Assembly: GCA_045562535.1 (NCBI GenBank)
Contig: JBJKVP010000008.1
Coordinates: 1 to 64,000 of the forward strand
Length of the DNA: 64,000 bases
DNA from: UBA6926 sp045562535
GTDB taxonomy: Bacteria; Chloroflexota; Dehalococcoidia; UBA6926
Direction: 5' to 3'
Positions 50,236 to 58,905 of this stretch are shown piece by piece. The stretch's first letter is position 1. Every line of letters begins with the position of its first letter. The notes below the pieces were generated by a model. It was not told the origin of the DNA and did no database searches. It saw nothing but the letters and a program-made list of their open reading frames with translations. Both the position numbers and the translations under genes were made by a program.

Positions 50236-52014
50236 ATGGAAGACTCTAAATCTAGCGGCTTTGCACCACAGGAATATGGCTCTGATGTCATTGTTGATAC
50301 GTTGCATGGCCTTGGAATTGACTACATCGCTATGAATCCTGGAGCAACGTTCCGGGGAATCCATGACTCCATTGTAAACCACCTCGGGAACCAGCAACCC
50401 GAGCTTATTCTATGCAACCACGAGGTGATCGCCGTTTCGTTAGCCCAGGGGTATGGTCGAGCAGCAGGAAAACCGATGGCGGCATTCGTTCATGATATTG
50501 TAGGTCTACTAAACGGTTCTATGGCAATATTTGATGCCTGGATGGGCCGCTCTGGGGTGCTGGTGTTGGGTGCAACAGGGCCCGTAGACACTACTCATCG
50601 CCGACCTTGGATCGATTGGATCCACACTGCCAATGTTCAAGGGGAAGCTGTGAGGAATTTTGTGAAATGGGACGACCAACCCGCGAGCATCGAAGCCTCC
50701 GTTGAATCACTAATTCGGGGGTACAACCTAGTAACATCAGAACCACTAGGACCAGTATATATATGTTTCGATGCCGACGTTCAAGAGCAAAAACTGGAAA
50801 CCCCCTACAAGCTCCCAGATTTTTCACAATACCCAAAACCAACGAGGCTTCAGGCTGATACAAGTGCGCTCGAAAAGGTGGCAAGTCTACTTATCGACGC
50901 TGAAAACCCCGTTGTGCTAGCAAACTTCCTTGGGAGATCAGATGAAGCTGTCCAAGGCTTAATCAAGCTAGCAGAAAGTCTCTCTATACCAGTAATAAAT
51001 GGAGGCGATTTCTTCAACTTCCCTACGCGCCATCCCCTATATGCTGCTGATTCCAAGGACACTCTTTTGGCAGAAGCTGACGTTGTTTTAGCTTTGGACG
51101 TTTATGATCTCCAGCAAGAACTCACGGTCGTTAATAGGGATACACGCACGACCCAGAATATCCTAGGATCAGATACCAAATTGATCGACATATCACTTAG
51201 ACAACTGTTAACAAAAAGTTGGGCAGATGATCATGGTCACCTTTATCCGACAGAAATGTCTGTTGCCGCGGAAACATCACTAGCATTACCAGCCTTAGCG
51301 GAAATTGTTCAACATAAACTAGATGATGAGACCGTTTCACTCGCGAAAATTATAGAACGGAACCAGCGTATCAAAGACCTTCATGAAACCAGCTTGGCGA
51401 AAAACCAGGATATCGCCAAATACCAGTCTGGCGAGCACCCTTTAGCTCTCTCGACGATTGCACAAGAATTGTGGGATATCGTACAGGAAGATGACTGGGT
51501 AATCGGTAATGGCAATCTGCGTGGCTGGGTTCAGAAGCTATGGGATATCAAGCATCCCTACCAAGACATGCGGGCGCGCGGGGGAGGAGGACTTGGAGAA
51601 GGTCTAGGTCATGCCATTGGAGTTGCACTCGCTAATCGTGACAAAGGAAGGTTAACAATCAATATTCAATCTGACGGAGACATGCTTTTCACTCCAGCTG
51701 CATTATGGACCGCCGTTCATCACCGTATACCCTTACTAATTATCATGTACAACAACCGCAGCTATGGAAACGACCTAGGGCACCAAGGTTCTATGGCAAA
51801 TGTCCGCTCTCGACCAATGGAGCGCAGGACAATCGGGATTGACATTGATGATCCTAACGTGGATTTCGCAGCTTTGGCACGTTCCTTCGGTGCATGGGCA
51901 GAAGGGCCTATAGAGACAATTGAAGACTTGGGGCCCGCCATCAAACGTGCAAAAGACGAGGTTATGATAAACGGTCGAGTAGCTTTAGTAGATGTTTACA
52001 CTCAAACTTTATAG
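50236..52014 (+). CDS. Thiamine diphosphate-dependent enzyme (acetolactate synthase/benzoylformate decarboxylase-like)
   Basis: 592-residue three-domain ThDP enzyme. The N-terminal Pyr domain has the catalytic Glu in LILCNHEVIAVSLAQGYGR (split: LILCNHEVIAVSL, AQGYGRAAGKP). The C-terminal PP domain has SDGDMLFTPAALW, the G-D-G-type cofactor motif with S for the first G, ending YNNRSYGND. Residues such as MNPGATFRGIHDS and WIDWIHTANVQGEAVRNFVKWD resemble decarboxylases and oxalyl-CoA-type enzymes more than IlvB. The 2-oxoacid substrate cannot be named. GGGAGG at 50223-50228 decides the start at 50236. By eye the gene is richer in G+C than its neighbours and is bracketed by direct repeats, hinting at acquisition. 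Confidence 0.85.
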   Translation: MEDSKSSGFAPQEYGSDVIVDTLHGLGIDYIAMNPGATFRGIHDSIVNHLGNQQPELILCNHEVIAVSLAQGYGRAAGKPMAAFVHDIVGLLNGSMAIFDAWMGRSGVLVLGATGPVDTTHRRPWIDWIHTANVQGEAVRNFVKWDDQPASIEASVESLIRGYNLVTSEPLGPVYICFDADVQEQKLETPYKLPDFSQYPKPTRLQADTSALEKVASLLIDAENPVVLANFLGRSDEAVQGLIKLAESLSIPVINGGDFFNFPTRHPLYAADSKDTLLAEADVVLALDVYDLQQELTVVNRDTRTTQNILGSDTKLIDISLRQLLTKSWADDHGHLYPTEMSVAAETSLALPALAEIVQHKLDDETVSLAKIIERNQRIKDLHETSLAKNQDIAKYQSGEHPLALSTIAQELWDIVQEDDWVIGNGNLRGWVQKLWDIKHPYQDMRARGGGGLGEGLGHAIGVALANRDKGRLTINIQSDGDMLFTPAALWTAVHHRIPLLIIMYNNRSYGNDLGHQGSMANVRSRPMERRTIGIDIDDPNVDFAALARSFGAWAEGPIETIEDLGPAIKRAKDEVMINGRVALVDVYTQTL

Positions 52015-52049
52015 TTCAGCTCTAAACATTAACACTCCCCGATGTTTGA

Positions 52050-52086
52050 AGGATTTACCCTTTGCATGAATCCAAACTAGATATAC
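52050..52086 (+). repeat. Direct repeat copy 2 (after the ThDP enzyme gene)
   Basis: Second copy of the repeat at 50164-50199, same orientation, 35 bp after the ThDP gene stop and 62 bp before the MBL-fold gene. It could mark a duplication or insertion boundary, or be a shared promoter region (TTTGCA ... TATACA). Confidence 0.7.
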
Positions 52087-52148
52087 ACTTATCGTGCGAT
52101 ACCATAAAATTAACGTTACTAATAACGTACTAATAGGAGATTTGTCTT

Positions 52149-52982
52149 ATGACACAGGTTAGCCCTCACGTCTATCAATGCCATATCCCTGATAAACACT
52201 ACATGCATCCGGGAGGAACCAATATATATTTTATTGGAGATCCCAAAAAAACTATGCTTATGCTTGATACTGGCGAACATGATCGCTCTTGGACGAAGCA
52301 GATTTTAGACTATTGGAAAGACGAACTAGGAAGCCCCAAAATATCCTCTATTTTAATTTCTCACGGACACGGAGATCACACAGGGGGAGTAGATAGAATA
52401 CAAGAAGCAACAGGCGCAATCGTAAGGTGCCACCCTAAGTTAGTAAAAGAGCTTAGACGAGTGCTATCAGATGACGATAAAGTAGTTCCGTTAAAATCTG
52501 GTGAGATGTTGAGATTAGGTGAAGATGTAGCTTTAAAAGCAATTTTTACGCCCGGACACGCAGTCGACCACGTCTGTTATAACTTATCAAAAGAACGAGT
52601 CCTGTTTACAGGGGATACCATTCTTGGGGCTTCTTCTTCTTCAGTAATGGACCTTAAAGATTATATGAAAACTCTGGAGAAATTAGCAAAACTGAGAGTA
52701 AATACTATATGCCCTGCTCATGGACCAGTAGTTCCGTCTCCGAAAGGGCCTGTATTAGCAAAATCTTATATAGACCACCGAAACATGCGTGAAAAACAAG
52801 TTCTGGAGACACTCGAGAACGGAATAGACAGTATAGAATCAATCCGGAAAACCGTTTACCCTAAAAACCTAAAGAAAGATTTGCGGAAACCTGCTGAAAG
52901 AAATATTAAAACTCATCTTGATAAATTAATTAAAGACAAGGTTGTCGAAGAGGTTGAGATCACCTATAAACTTGTAAATTAG
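52149..52982 (+). CDS. MBL-fold metallo-hydrolase (LACTB2/glyoxalase II-like)
   Basis: 277-residue metallo-beta-lactamase fold. The metal-binding motif is SHGHGDHTGG, a further His is in FTPGHAVDHVCY, the bridging Asp in LFTGDTILGASSS, and the last His in CPAHGPVV. A C-terminal winged-helix-like region (residues ~215-275, LDKLIKDKVVEEVEI) is as in LACTB2-type enzymes, which cleave RNA or thioesters. AGGAG precedes the ATG. Substrate open. Confidence 0.87.
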   Translation: MTQVSPHVYQCHIPDKHYMHPGGTNIYFIGDPKKTMLMLDTGEHDRSWTKQILDYWKDELGSPKISSILISHGHGDHTGGVDRIQEATGAIVRCHPKLVKELRRVLSDDDKVVPLKSGEMLRLGEDVALKAIFTPGHAVDHVCYNLSKERVLFTGDTILGASSSSVMDLKDYMKTLEKLAKLRVNTICPAHGPVVPSPKGPVLAKSYIDHRNMREKQVLETLENGIDSIESIRKTVYPKNLKKDLRKPAERNIKTHLDKLIKDKVVEEVEITYKLVN

Positions 52983-52997
52983 AAACGGAGACTCCAA

Positions 52998-53345
52998 ATG
53001 GATGGCGGACCTTGCATCTTCTGTGATCTGCAAGAGTCACAGGATCAAAGCCAATTTTTATTTAACAACGAATTGGTTTACGCGATCAGGGATATTAATC
53101 CTAGAGCCCCGGTCCATATATTAATAATCCCCAAGAAACATATCTCGGATGCATCGGAAATAATGTTTGAAGATGCTGATATTCTTTCACAAATGTTTGT
53201 TGCGAGTACAACAATTTCAAAGAAAGAAGGGGTAAATAAAAGCGGCTATAGATTAGCAATAAACAAAGGGAAAGATGCGAATATGACCGTCAATCATCTA
53301 CATATGCACCTCCTAGGAGGCAGAACACTCGAAAAAGAAGGCTAA
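52998..53345 (+). CDS. HIT-family protein (HINT-like)
   Basis: 115-residue histidine-triad protein: CIFCDL zinc-like pair, the typical AIRDINPRAPVHILIIPKKHI segment (split: AIRDINPRAP, VHILIIPKKHI) and the triad HLHMHLLGG. HINT proteins hydrolyse adenosine phosphoramidates. The length and end fit a complete gene, 15 bp after the MBL-fold gene. Confidence 0.92.
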   Translation: MDGGPCIFCDLQESQDQSQFLFNNELVYAIRDINPRAPVHILIIPKKHISDASEIMFEDADILSQMFVASTTISKKEGVNKSGYRLAINKGKDANMTVNHLHMHLLGGRTLEKEG

Positions 53346-53404
53346 GTCGTTAGTGATCATAAATTTCAGCCAACCCAAATACGTGATAGTATTGCAGTAA
53401 TTTA

Positions 53405-53905
53405 ATGAATAATCTTATAAATAAGATAAAAAATATGGTTGGGGTCGCAGGTAACACCGACATATCAAGGCCTATATCACGCGTCCTTGTACCAGTCGCC
53501 GGATTTCCCATTGATACAGAAGCGTTAGAAGTTGCCCTAAAAGTAACCTCTGCATCCCATGGGCAAGTTTTTGCTGTGTATGTTGCCGAAATACCTCTTT
53601 CACTTCCATTAAATTCTCTTCCTCCTGAAGATCTAGAAAAAGGTGAGAAAATACTTTCGGAACTAACTGAATACGCTAAAACCAACAATCGCTCTATTGA
53701 AACTGAGTTACTGCTAACAAGGTCAAGGGGCGATACACTTATAAATGAATCCATTGAAAGGGAAGTAGATTTGATAATTATGGGAATACAATATACTAAA
53801 AACCATGGGGAGTTCGAACTCGACGAAGCCGTGAATAATCTTCTGCAACATTCTCCCAAATCCGTGTGGATTCTACGGGAATCTACGGAGGCAACACAAT
53901 CATGA
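53405..53905 (+). CDS. Universal stress protein-type domain protein
   Basis: 166-residue UspA fold: ISRVLVPVAGFPIDTEALEVA at the start (split: ISRVLVPVAG, DTEALEVALKV), VDLIIMGIQYTKNHGEF in place of the usual G-x-x-G-x-x-x-x-x-G-S loop, and VNNLLQHSPKSVWILRE at the end. The ATP-binding glycines are degenerate, so nucleotide binding is doubtful. Its stop overlaps the next ATG by four bases, coupling it to a KTN protein; USP domains are often partners of ion transporters. Confidence 0.82.
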   Translation: MNNLINKIKNMVGVAGNTDISRPISRVLVPVAGFPIDTEALEVALKVTSASHGQVFAVYVAEIPLSLPLNSLPPEDLEKGEKILSELTEYAKTNNRSIETELLLTRSRGDTLINESIEREVDLIIMGIQYTKNHGEFELDEAVNNLLQHSPKSVWILRESTEATQS

Positions 53906-54303
53906 ATATCATTATAATGGGCTGCGGAAGAGTAGGTTCATCTTTAGCGTCTAAACTGGACAATGAAAACCATTCAGTGACTATTCTAGATCTTGATTCA
54001 AATTCATTTAGAAGGCTACCAGAACATTTTAAGGGTACAGCAATGGTAGGTAGTGGAACGGATCAAGGCACTTTAAATAGAGCAGGGGCTAACGATGCTG
54101 ATATTTTTATAGCTCTAACACAAGGCGATAACCGTAACTTAACTGCGGTTCAAATAGCCAAACATATATATGGGGTGGCAAGAGTCATATCGCGTGTTTA
54201 TGACGATAGCCGTGCACAAATTTTTAAGAACTTAGGTATAGAGACTTTTAGCTCTACAGGAATAATTTCAAATATGATGCATGATATTATTAGGAATAAA
54301 TAG
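53902..54303 (+). CDS. TrkA-N (KTN) domain protein, short
   Basis: 133 residues, a lone Rossmann KTN domain: NIIIMGCGRVGSSLASKL, Asp in TILDLDSNSF, GSGTDQGTLNRAG and DIFIALTQGDNRN. The RCK-C domain is missing. The real start is ATG 53902 with GGAGG nine bases upstream and the ATGA overlap with the USP gene; the frame is open 12 codons further up. It is followed by a second, full KTN protein, so the two may form a heteromer. Confidence 0.88.
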   Translation: MNIIIMGCGRVGSSLASKLDNENHSVTILDLDSNSFRRLPEHFKGTAMVGSGTDQGTLNRAGANDADIFIALTQGDNRNLTAVQIAKHIYGVARVISRVYDDSRAQIFKNLGIETFSSTGIISNMMHDIIRNK

Positions 54304-54343
54304 ATATGAAATGCAATTCATAGTAAGTGAGAGGGAAGTTTAG

Positions 54344-55009
54344 TTGTATATTATTGTTGTTGGCGGCGGAAAAATAGGTTTTTCGTTAACACAGTCACTA
54401 TTAAGAAATGGTGACGAAGTACTTTGCATAGAACGGAACGCCGAAAGACACAGTTTCATATCCCAAGAGCTTGGGAGTGCTTCATATCTTGGAGATGGTT
54501 GTGAAGTTAAAGTCCTCCAGGAAATAGGAGCACAAAGAGCGGATGCTTTTATTGCAACAACAGGTGACGATGAAGACAACTTAATAGCTTGCCAAGTGGC
54601 AAAACATGAATTCAATGTTTCAAGAACCATCGCGCAAATTAATAACCCTCAAAATCGAGACCTTTTCCGAATTCTTGGTGTAGACGCAACGGTGAACACA
54701 ACTGAAGTAATTATGTCTCAAATCGCTCAAGAAATGCCAACACACCCACTAATACCTGTATTGAGTTTAAAAGGGACAGGCCAAGAACTATGTCATGTTG
54801 AAATTACTGATGATTCTACTGTCATAGGTAAGAGAGTAGAAGAAATTGATTTGCCAGAGATGAGTAGCGTTTTATTAATAATTGATCAGGATAGGGCAGT
54901 TAGAACTCCATCCCAGGATGTTATCTTACGATCTGGTGACGAAGTAATCGCTGTTATAAGACCAGAGGACGAAGAACACTTAAGACGCCTTCTAACAGGT
55001 ACATCCTAG
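54344..55009 (+). CDS. TrkA-type KTN/RCK protein
   Basis: 221 residues with KTN (YIIVVGGGKIGFSLTQSL, CIERN, LGDGCEVKVLQEIG, ATGDDEDNLIACQVAK) and a C-terminal RCK-C domain (residues ~140-220). The TTG start at 54344 follows GAGGGA. It is unlinked to a membrane subunit here; the nearest is TrkH, 5 kb upstream, which has its own KTN partner. The pair at 53902-55009 probably regulates another K+ channel or transporter. Confidence 0.88.
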   Translation: MYIIVVGGGKIGFSLTQSLLRNGDEVLCIERNAERHSFISQELGSASYLGDGCEVKVLQEIGAQRADAFIATTGDDEDNLIACQVAKHEFNVSRTIAQINNPQNRDLFRILGVDATVNTTEVIMSQIAQEMPTHPLIPVLSLKGTGQELCHVEITDDSTVIGKRVEEIDLPEMSSVLLIIDQDRAVRTPSQDVILRSGDEVIAVIRPEDEEHLRRLLTGTS

Positions 55010-55014
55010 ATAAA

Positions 55015-55317
55015 TTATTTATCAGAGCCGTCTCCATTATTTACCCTAGCTTGCTCAACCCACTCTTCCATGTCTTTGCGAGCTCTGACCGCGGCCTCTC
55101 GGCCCTCTGATATAGCATCTCGGAGAGATTCTTGGCCAGTATGCCCTAAGTCTCTAGCGTTACTACGCAATTTTGAGCTTTTCTGTTTCAATTCAGCTCG
55201 AACATCTTCACCTGCCTGCGGAGCAAACAACACCCCCAATATGCCGCCAAATATGGTTCCAGCTATAAACCCAACAAGAAAGGGTAGGGAACTTCCGTTA
55301 TCATCTTCGTTAGACAT
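55015..55317 (-). CDS. YtxH-domain small membrane protein
   Basis: 100-residue protein: an acidic start, one hydrophobic Gly-rich helix (LVGFIAGTIFGGILGVLFAPQ), then a charged amphipathic helical tail (GQESLRDAISEGREAAVRARK). FAPQAGEDVRAELKQK is the YtxH/gas-vesicle-like hallmark. Relatives are envelope-stress proteins of unknown mechanism. It is divergent in pattern from its neighbours and converges on the KTN gene. Confidence 0.85.
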   Translation of the reverse strand: MSNEDDNGSSLPFLVGFIAGTIFGGILGVLFAPQAGEDVRAELKQKSSKLRSNARDLGHTGQESLRDAISEGREAAVRARKDMEEWVEQARVNNGDGSDK

Positions 55318-55412
55318 ACATATTCTCCAAATTCAATACCGTATTTATATATTATGACGCTCAACCACGAGATTCAATACCTAAAGTTCTTTAGACAAGT
55401 ATACAACTATAT

Positions 55413-55697
55413 TTAAGAATTTCGTTTCAAATATTTATTTATCGCTCGATAAAATGCCTTAGCCCCTGAATAAAAGGTGAATGTTGGGATAAGTGGCTTC
55501 ACTAGTGCATCAAGAATTAATTTAAGTATAGATTCTAAATTTTTAGAACTCCTTGTTAGTGATCCTATTGATCCATCTAATACTCTATTTAATTTAAGAA
55601 GCACCCTGACCACTAAAAATAGTATACCAATAGCTAAAATACCGATAAGTATTAGTACTAAATCCCTAGTTACACTTAATATTTCTAAAATGTTCAT
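55413..55697 (-). CDS. Small hypothetical membrane protein (94 aa)
   Basis: One N-terminal hydrophobic segment (LVLILIGILAIGILFLVVRVL) followed by a basic amphipathic helix (RVLDGSIGSLTRSSKNLESI), a layout like DUF948 proteins, which often accompany YtxH genes as here. There is no visible ribosome site before ATG 55697. Family assignment is tentative. Confidence 0.6.
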   Translation of the reverse strand: MNILEILSVTRDLVLILIGILAIGILFLVVRVLLKLNRVLDGSIGSLTRSSKNLESILKLILDALVKPLIPTFTFYSGAKAFYRAINKYLKRNS

Positions 55698-55808
55698 AAT
55701 AGTATCAGAAAATTCGGTTCACGAAATCAAAATCCTATCCTCAATTAAACCTGCTTCCGTCAAGGAAAGCTCACTTACCTCTTCAATATTTATGGACTGT
55801 AGGTTAGT

Positions 55809-56822
55809 TTAAATGCCTTTGTTTCCAACAAAAACAACTAGATCAGCAACACGGCAGCTATATCCCCACTCATTGTCATACCACGCAACTACTTTAACCA
55901 TATTATCTTCGATCACCATCGTGGACAAGGAGTCCAAAATCGCGCTATGCGGATCACCTCGGTAATCAGAACTTACCAAAGGTTCATCACTGTAATCCAA
56001 TATGCCATTTAAATGGTTCGATGCCGCGTCTAAAAAGGCTTGATTAATCTCCTCAACTGAGGTGGATCCTGAAATTTCTGCAGTAAAATCAACTATCGAT
56101 ACGGTTGTTGTCGGGACTCGATAGGCCATACCATGGATCCTACCTTTCAGCTCTGGAAGAGCAAGCCCTACTGCTCTTGCCGCTCCCGTAGAGGTCGGTA
56201 CGATATTTGCAGCGGCGGTACGAGCCCTTCGTAGATCACCATGTACTTGATCCAAGATATTTTGATCGTTGGTGTACGCATGGATCGTTGACATTAACCC
56301 TTTTTTAATTTCAAATCGATCATTTATAACTTTTGCGACAGGAGCTATACAGTTAGTAGTGCATGATGCATTAGAAATAATATTATGGTTTATTGGATCA
56401 TACGTATCATCATTTACACCTAAAACTATCGTTTTATCTTCTCCGGAGGCAGGTGCCGATATAATAACCTTTTTCGCCCCTCCTTTTAGATGGCCAGCTG
56501 CTTTGCTCGCATCAGTGAATATCCCTGTTGATTCCACCACAATATCGACTCCCATATCACCCCAAGGGATTTTCGCTGGATCTCGCTCTGATACTACTTT
56601 AACTTTTTTCCCATTAACTATAAGCCCATCACTATCGGAATCTACTTCTCCAGGAAACCTTCCGTAAGTGCTATCAAATTTTAATAAATGTGCATTAGTC
56701 TCTGGGCTAGTTAGATCATTAACCGCTACTACCTCAAGATCATCGGGATATCTATCCAAAATCGCTTTGAATACTTGCCTACCGATTCTACCAAAACCAT
56801 TAATTCCTACCGTAAAAGTCAT
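55809..56822 (-). CDS. gap: Glyceraldehyde-3-phosphate dehydrogenase
   Basis: Phosphorylating GAPDH, interconverting GAP and 1,3-bisphosphoglycerate. 337 residues: VGINGFGRIGRQVFKA, GVDIVVESTGIFTD, the catalytic SNASCTTNCIAPVAK, HAYTNDQNILD, RRARTAAANIVPTSTGAA (phosphate sites) and WYDNEWGYSCRVADL. With eno close by and the FBP aldolase/phosphatase at 25 kb it serves gluconeogenesis and glycolysis. The Asp after the first sheet (VAVNDLTS) indicates NAD preference. Confidence 0.97.
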   Translation of the reverse strand: MTFTVGINGFGRIGRQVFKAILDRYPDDLEVVAVNDLTSPETNAHLLKFDSTYGRFPGEVDSDSDGLIVNGKKVKVVSERDPAKIPWGDMGVDIVVESTGIFTDASKAAGHLKGGAKKVIISAPASGEDKTIVLGVNDDTYDPINHNIISNASCTTNCIAPVAKVINDRFEIKKGLMSTIHAYTNDQNILDQVHGDLRRARTAAANIVPTSTGAARAVGLALPELKGRIHGMAYRVPTTTVSIVDFTAEISGSTSVEEINQAFLDAASNHLNGILDYSDEPLVSSDYRGDPHSAILDSLSTMVIEDNMVKVVAWYDNEWGYSCRVADLVVFVGNKGI

Positions 56823-56909
56823 TACTCACATCCCCCTATTATTAATAATATTGATTCTAACAAAATTCTGAATAAAATATGAAACCTTCTTAATAATTAC
56901 AGACCTTAA

Positions 56910-57587
56910 CTAATGGAACCATTTTAATGGATTGAGCTCTCTCATGTTAGAGTAATCTTTCAATAAATTACTGACTCTATCGCTAATATTGGCCCATTCT
57001 TCGCCTTGGTAAATGTTTTGTGTGGCTATTTTCCTGTGCTCTTCGTCATCAAAAGATCGAAACCAGACAAATGTATTGTCGTCCTCTATTGTTCGAAATA
57101 AACCGCCAACATGAACATGATTGTCATAATGTAATTTCAGGATCTTCTCCTGGAAAATCGTTACCCAATCGTCCATTTGGCCTTCATTTATTTCGTAAAC
57201 TCTGATTTCATTAATTTGATTCTTATTATCAGTTCGAAACAATTGGTCTCCTGGAGACCATAAGCCTATTGGATATAGTAATTGTTCTGTACGAGTATCA
57301 AGCATACCTCTGATTCTATCTTGTATGTTCAACCAGTCACTACCACCGTATATTCGCGATCGAATCACTTCCCTAGACTCCAAACCGGGAAAGGATCTTA
57401 TCCAAATAAATTCATTTTTTTTATTATTATTGAATCCTTCACCCATAATTTCGGCTCCATTAGATTCATTAATAACACGGACTTCGCTATCAAACGCTCG
57501 TACCCAATCGCTTATCACCGAATCATTTATTTCATATATCCTTAACTCCAAAATACTGGAATTGTTGGAATCCATTCTACTATCCAT
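56910..57587 (-). CDS. Tandem NIPSNAP-like protein (225 aa)
   Basis: Two similar halves, each a ferredoxin-like alpha-beta barrel half as in NIPSNAP/dabB families: repeat 1 has LELRIYEINDSVISDWVRAF and FIWIRSFPGLESRE, repeat 2 has NEIRVYEINEGQMDDWVTIF and FVWFRSFDDEEHRK. The shared pattern is R-I/V-Y-E-I-N ... D-W-V ... F-x-W-x-R-S-F. The function of the family is not established. ATG 57587 is two bases from the eno stop (TGA at 57590-57592), so it is probably coupled to eno. Confidence 0.78.
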   Translation of the reverse strand: MDSRMDSNNSSILELRIYEINDSVISDWVRAFDSEVRVINESNGAEIMGEGFNNNKKNEFIWIRSFPGLESREVIRSRIYGGSDWLNIQDRIRGMLDTRTEQLLYPIGLWSPGDQLFRTDNKNQINEIRVYEINEGQMDDWVTIFQEKILKLHYDNHVHVGGLFRTIEDDNTFVWFRSFDDEEHRKIATQNIYQGEEWANISDRVSNLLKDYSNMRELNPLKWFH

Positions 57588-57589
57588 AT

Positions 57590-58876
57590 TCAATTAATTC
57601 TTCCGATAAGATTACCTGCATACTTTGCACGAGCTCCAAGTATTTCTTCAATGACTAATAGCCTATTATATTTGGCTGTTCTTTCACCTCGTGCCGGAGC
57701 ACCTGCCTTTATCTGTCCTGAATTTACCGCGACAGCCAAGTCAGCAATTGTAGTATCCTCTGTTTCTCCAGATCTATGGCTAATCATTGTCGAATATGAG
57801 TTGTCTTTGGCAATTTTAATCACGTCTAAGGTTTCCGTTAATGTACCGACTTGATTGAATTTAACTAAGATAGAATTTGCGACTTGATTCGCTATTCCTC
57901 GTTCCAGCCTAGATTTGGTAGTTACAAATAAATCATCACCAACGAGCTGTACTTTAGAACCAAGTCTACTAGTCAAATTCATCCACCCTTCCCAGTCGTC
58001 TTCAGCCAAAGCATCTTCAATACTTAACAATGGAAAATTTTGGACAAGGTTTTCTAGATTATTAATCATTTGATCTGCTGAATATTTCTGTTTCTCGCGG
58101 GGAAGCAAATAAGAATTATCTTTTCGATCCCATAACTCTGTAGCAGCCACATCTATCGCTAGTTTGCAATCGATTGCAGGATCTAAACCTATTGACTCAA
58201 TCGACGTTACTATTAACTCCAAAGCTTCTTGATTAGACTTTAATTCTGGTGCAAACCCTCCTTCGTCCCCAACATTTGTGGATAGATTGTTTTGGTTGAG
58301 TAAGCTCCGTAAAGAGTAATATATTTCATTACCCATCCTTAGTGCCTCAGAGAACGACGGCGCTCCTACGGGAGCAACCATGAATTCTTGATAATCAGTT
58401 GATTCTGTAGCATGTGCTCCTCCATTTAGAATATTGAAGAATGGCACAGGAAGAGTATTCGATTCTCCAAAACTCAAATATTCGAAGAGCGGTACTCTCC
58501 GTGAAGATGCTTCCGCTCGGGCAACAGCAAGAGAGACGCCTAATATTGCATTTGCTCCAAGATAATTTTTATTATCTGTCCCATCTAGCTCTATCATTCT
58601 TTCATCAATGAGTGTTTGATCGCTGGAATCCATATTCAACATATTCTCTTTAATAACGGTACGAATATTATTTACGGCTTGTCTTACACCCATACCTCGA
58701 TATCGTGTTGAATCGGTATCCCTGAGTTCTACCGCTTCATGCTTACCTGTACTTGCTCCAGAAGGTACCGTTCCAAGTCCAGTTGAACCATCCGCTAAGA
58801 ACACTTCTACCTGAACAGTAGGATTACCTCTTGAATCCAATATTTCTCTTGCCTTTATATCTGTGATATTACTCAT
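57590..58876 (-). CDS. eno: Enolase
   Basis: Interconverts 2-phosphoglycerate and phosphoenolpyruvate. 428 residues: AREILDSRGNPTVQVEV, SGASTGKHEAVELRD, GANAILGVSLAVARA, NILNGGAHA, NVGDEGGFAP, SIEDALAEDDWEGW, LVGDDLFVT, SILVKFNQVGTLTET and the signature MISHRSGETEDTTIADLAV. It ends with a TGA stop in normal context and is followed by the NIPSNAP-like gene. Confidence 0.98.
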   Translation of the reverse strand: MSNITDIKAREILDSRGNPTVQVEVFLADGSTGLGTVPSGASTGKHEAVELRDTDSTRYRGMGVRQAVNNIRTVIKENMLNMDSSDQTLIDERMIELDGTDNKNYLGANAILGVSLAVARAEASSRRVPLFEYLSFGESNTLPVPFFNILNGGAHATESTDYQEFMVAPVGAPSFSEALRMGNEIYYSLRSLLNQNNLSTNVGDEGGFAPELKSNQEALELIVTSIESIGLDPAIDCKLAIDVAATELWDRKDNSYLLPREKQKYSADQMINNLENLVQNFPLLSIEDALAEDDWEGWMNLTSRLGSKVQLVGDDLFVTTKSRLERGIANQVANSILVKFNQVGTLTETLDVIKIAKDNSYSTMISHRSGETEDTTIADLAVAVNSGQIKAGAPARGERTAKYNRLLVIEEILGARAKYAGNLIGRIN

Positions 58877-58905
58877 TACAAATCTCTATACTCTTTTAAG
58901 CCTCG

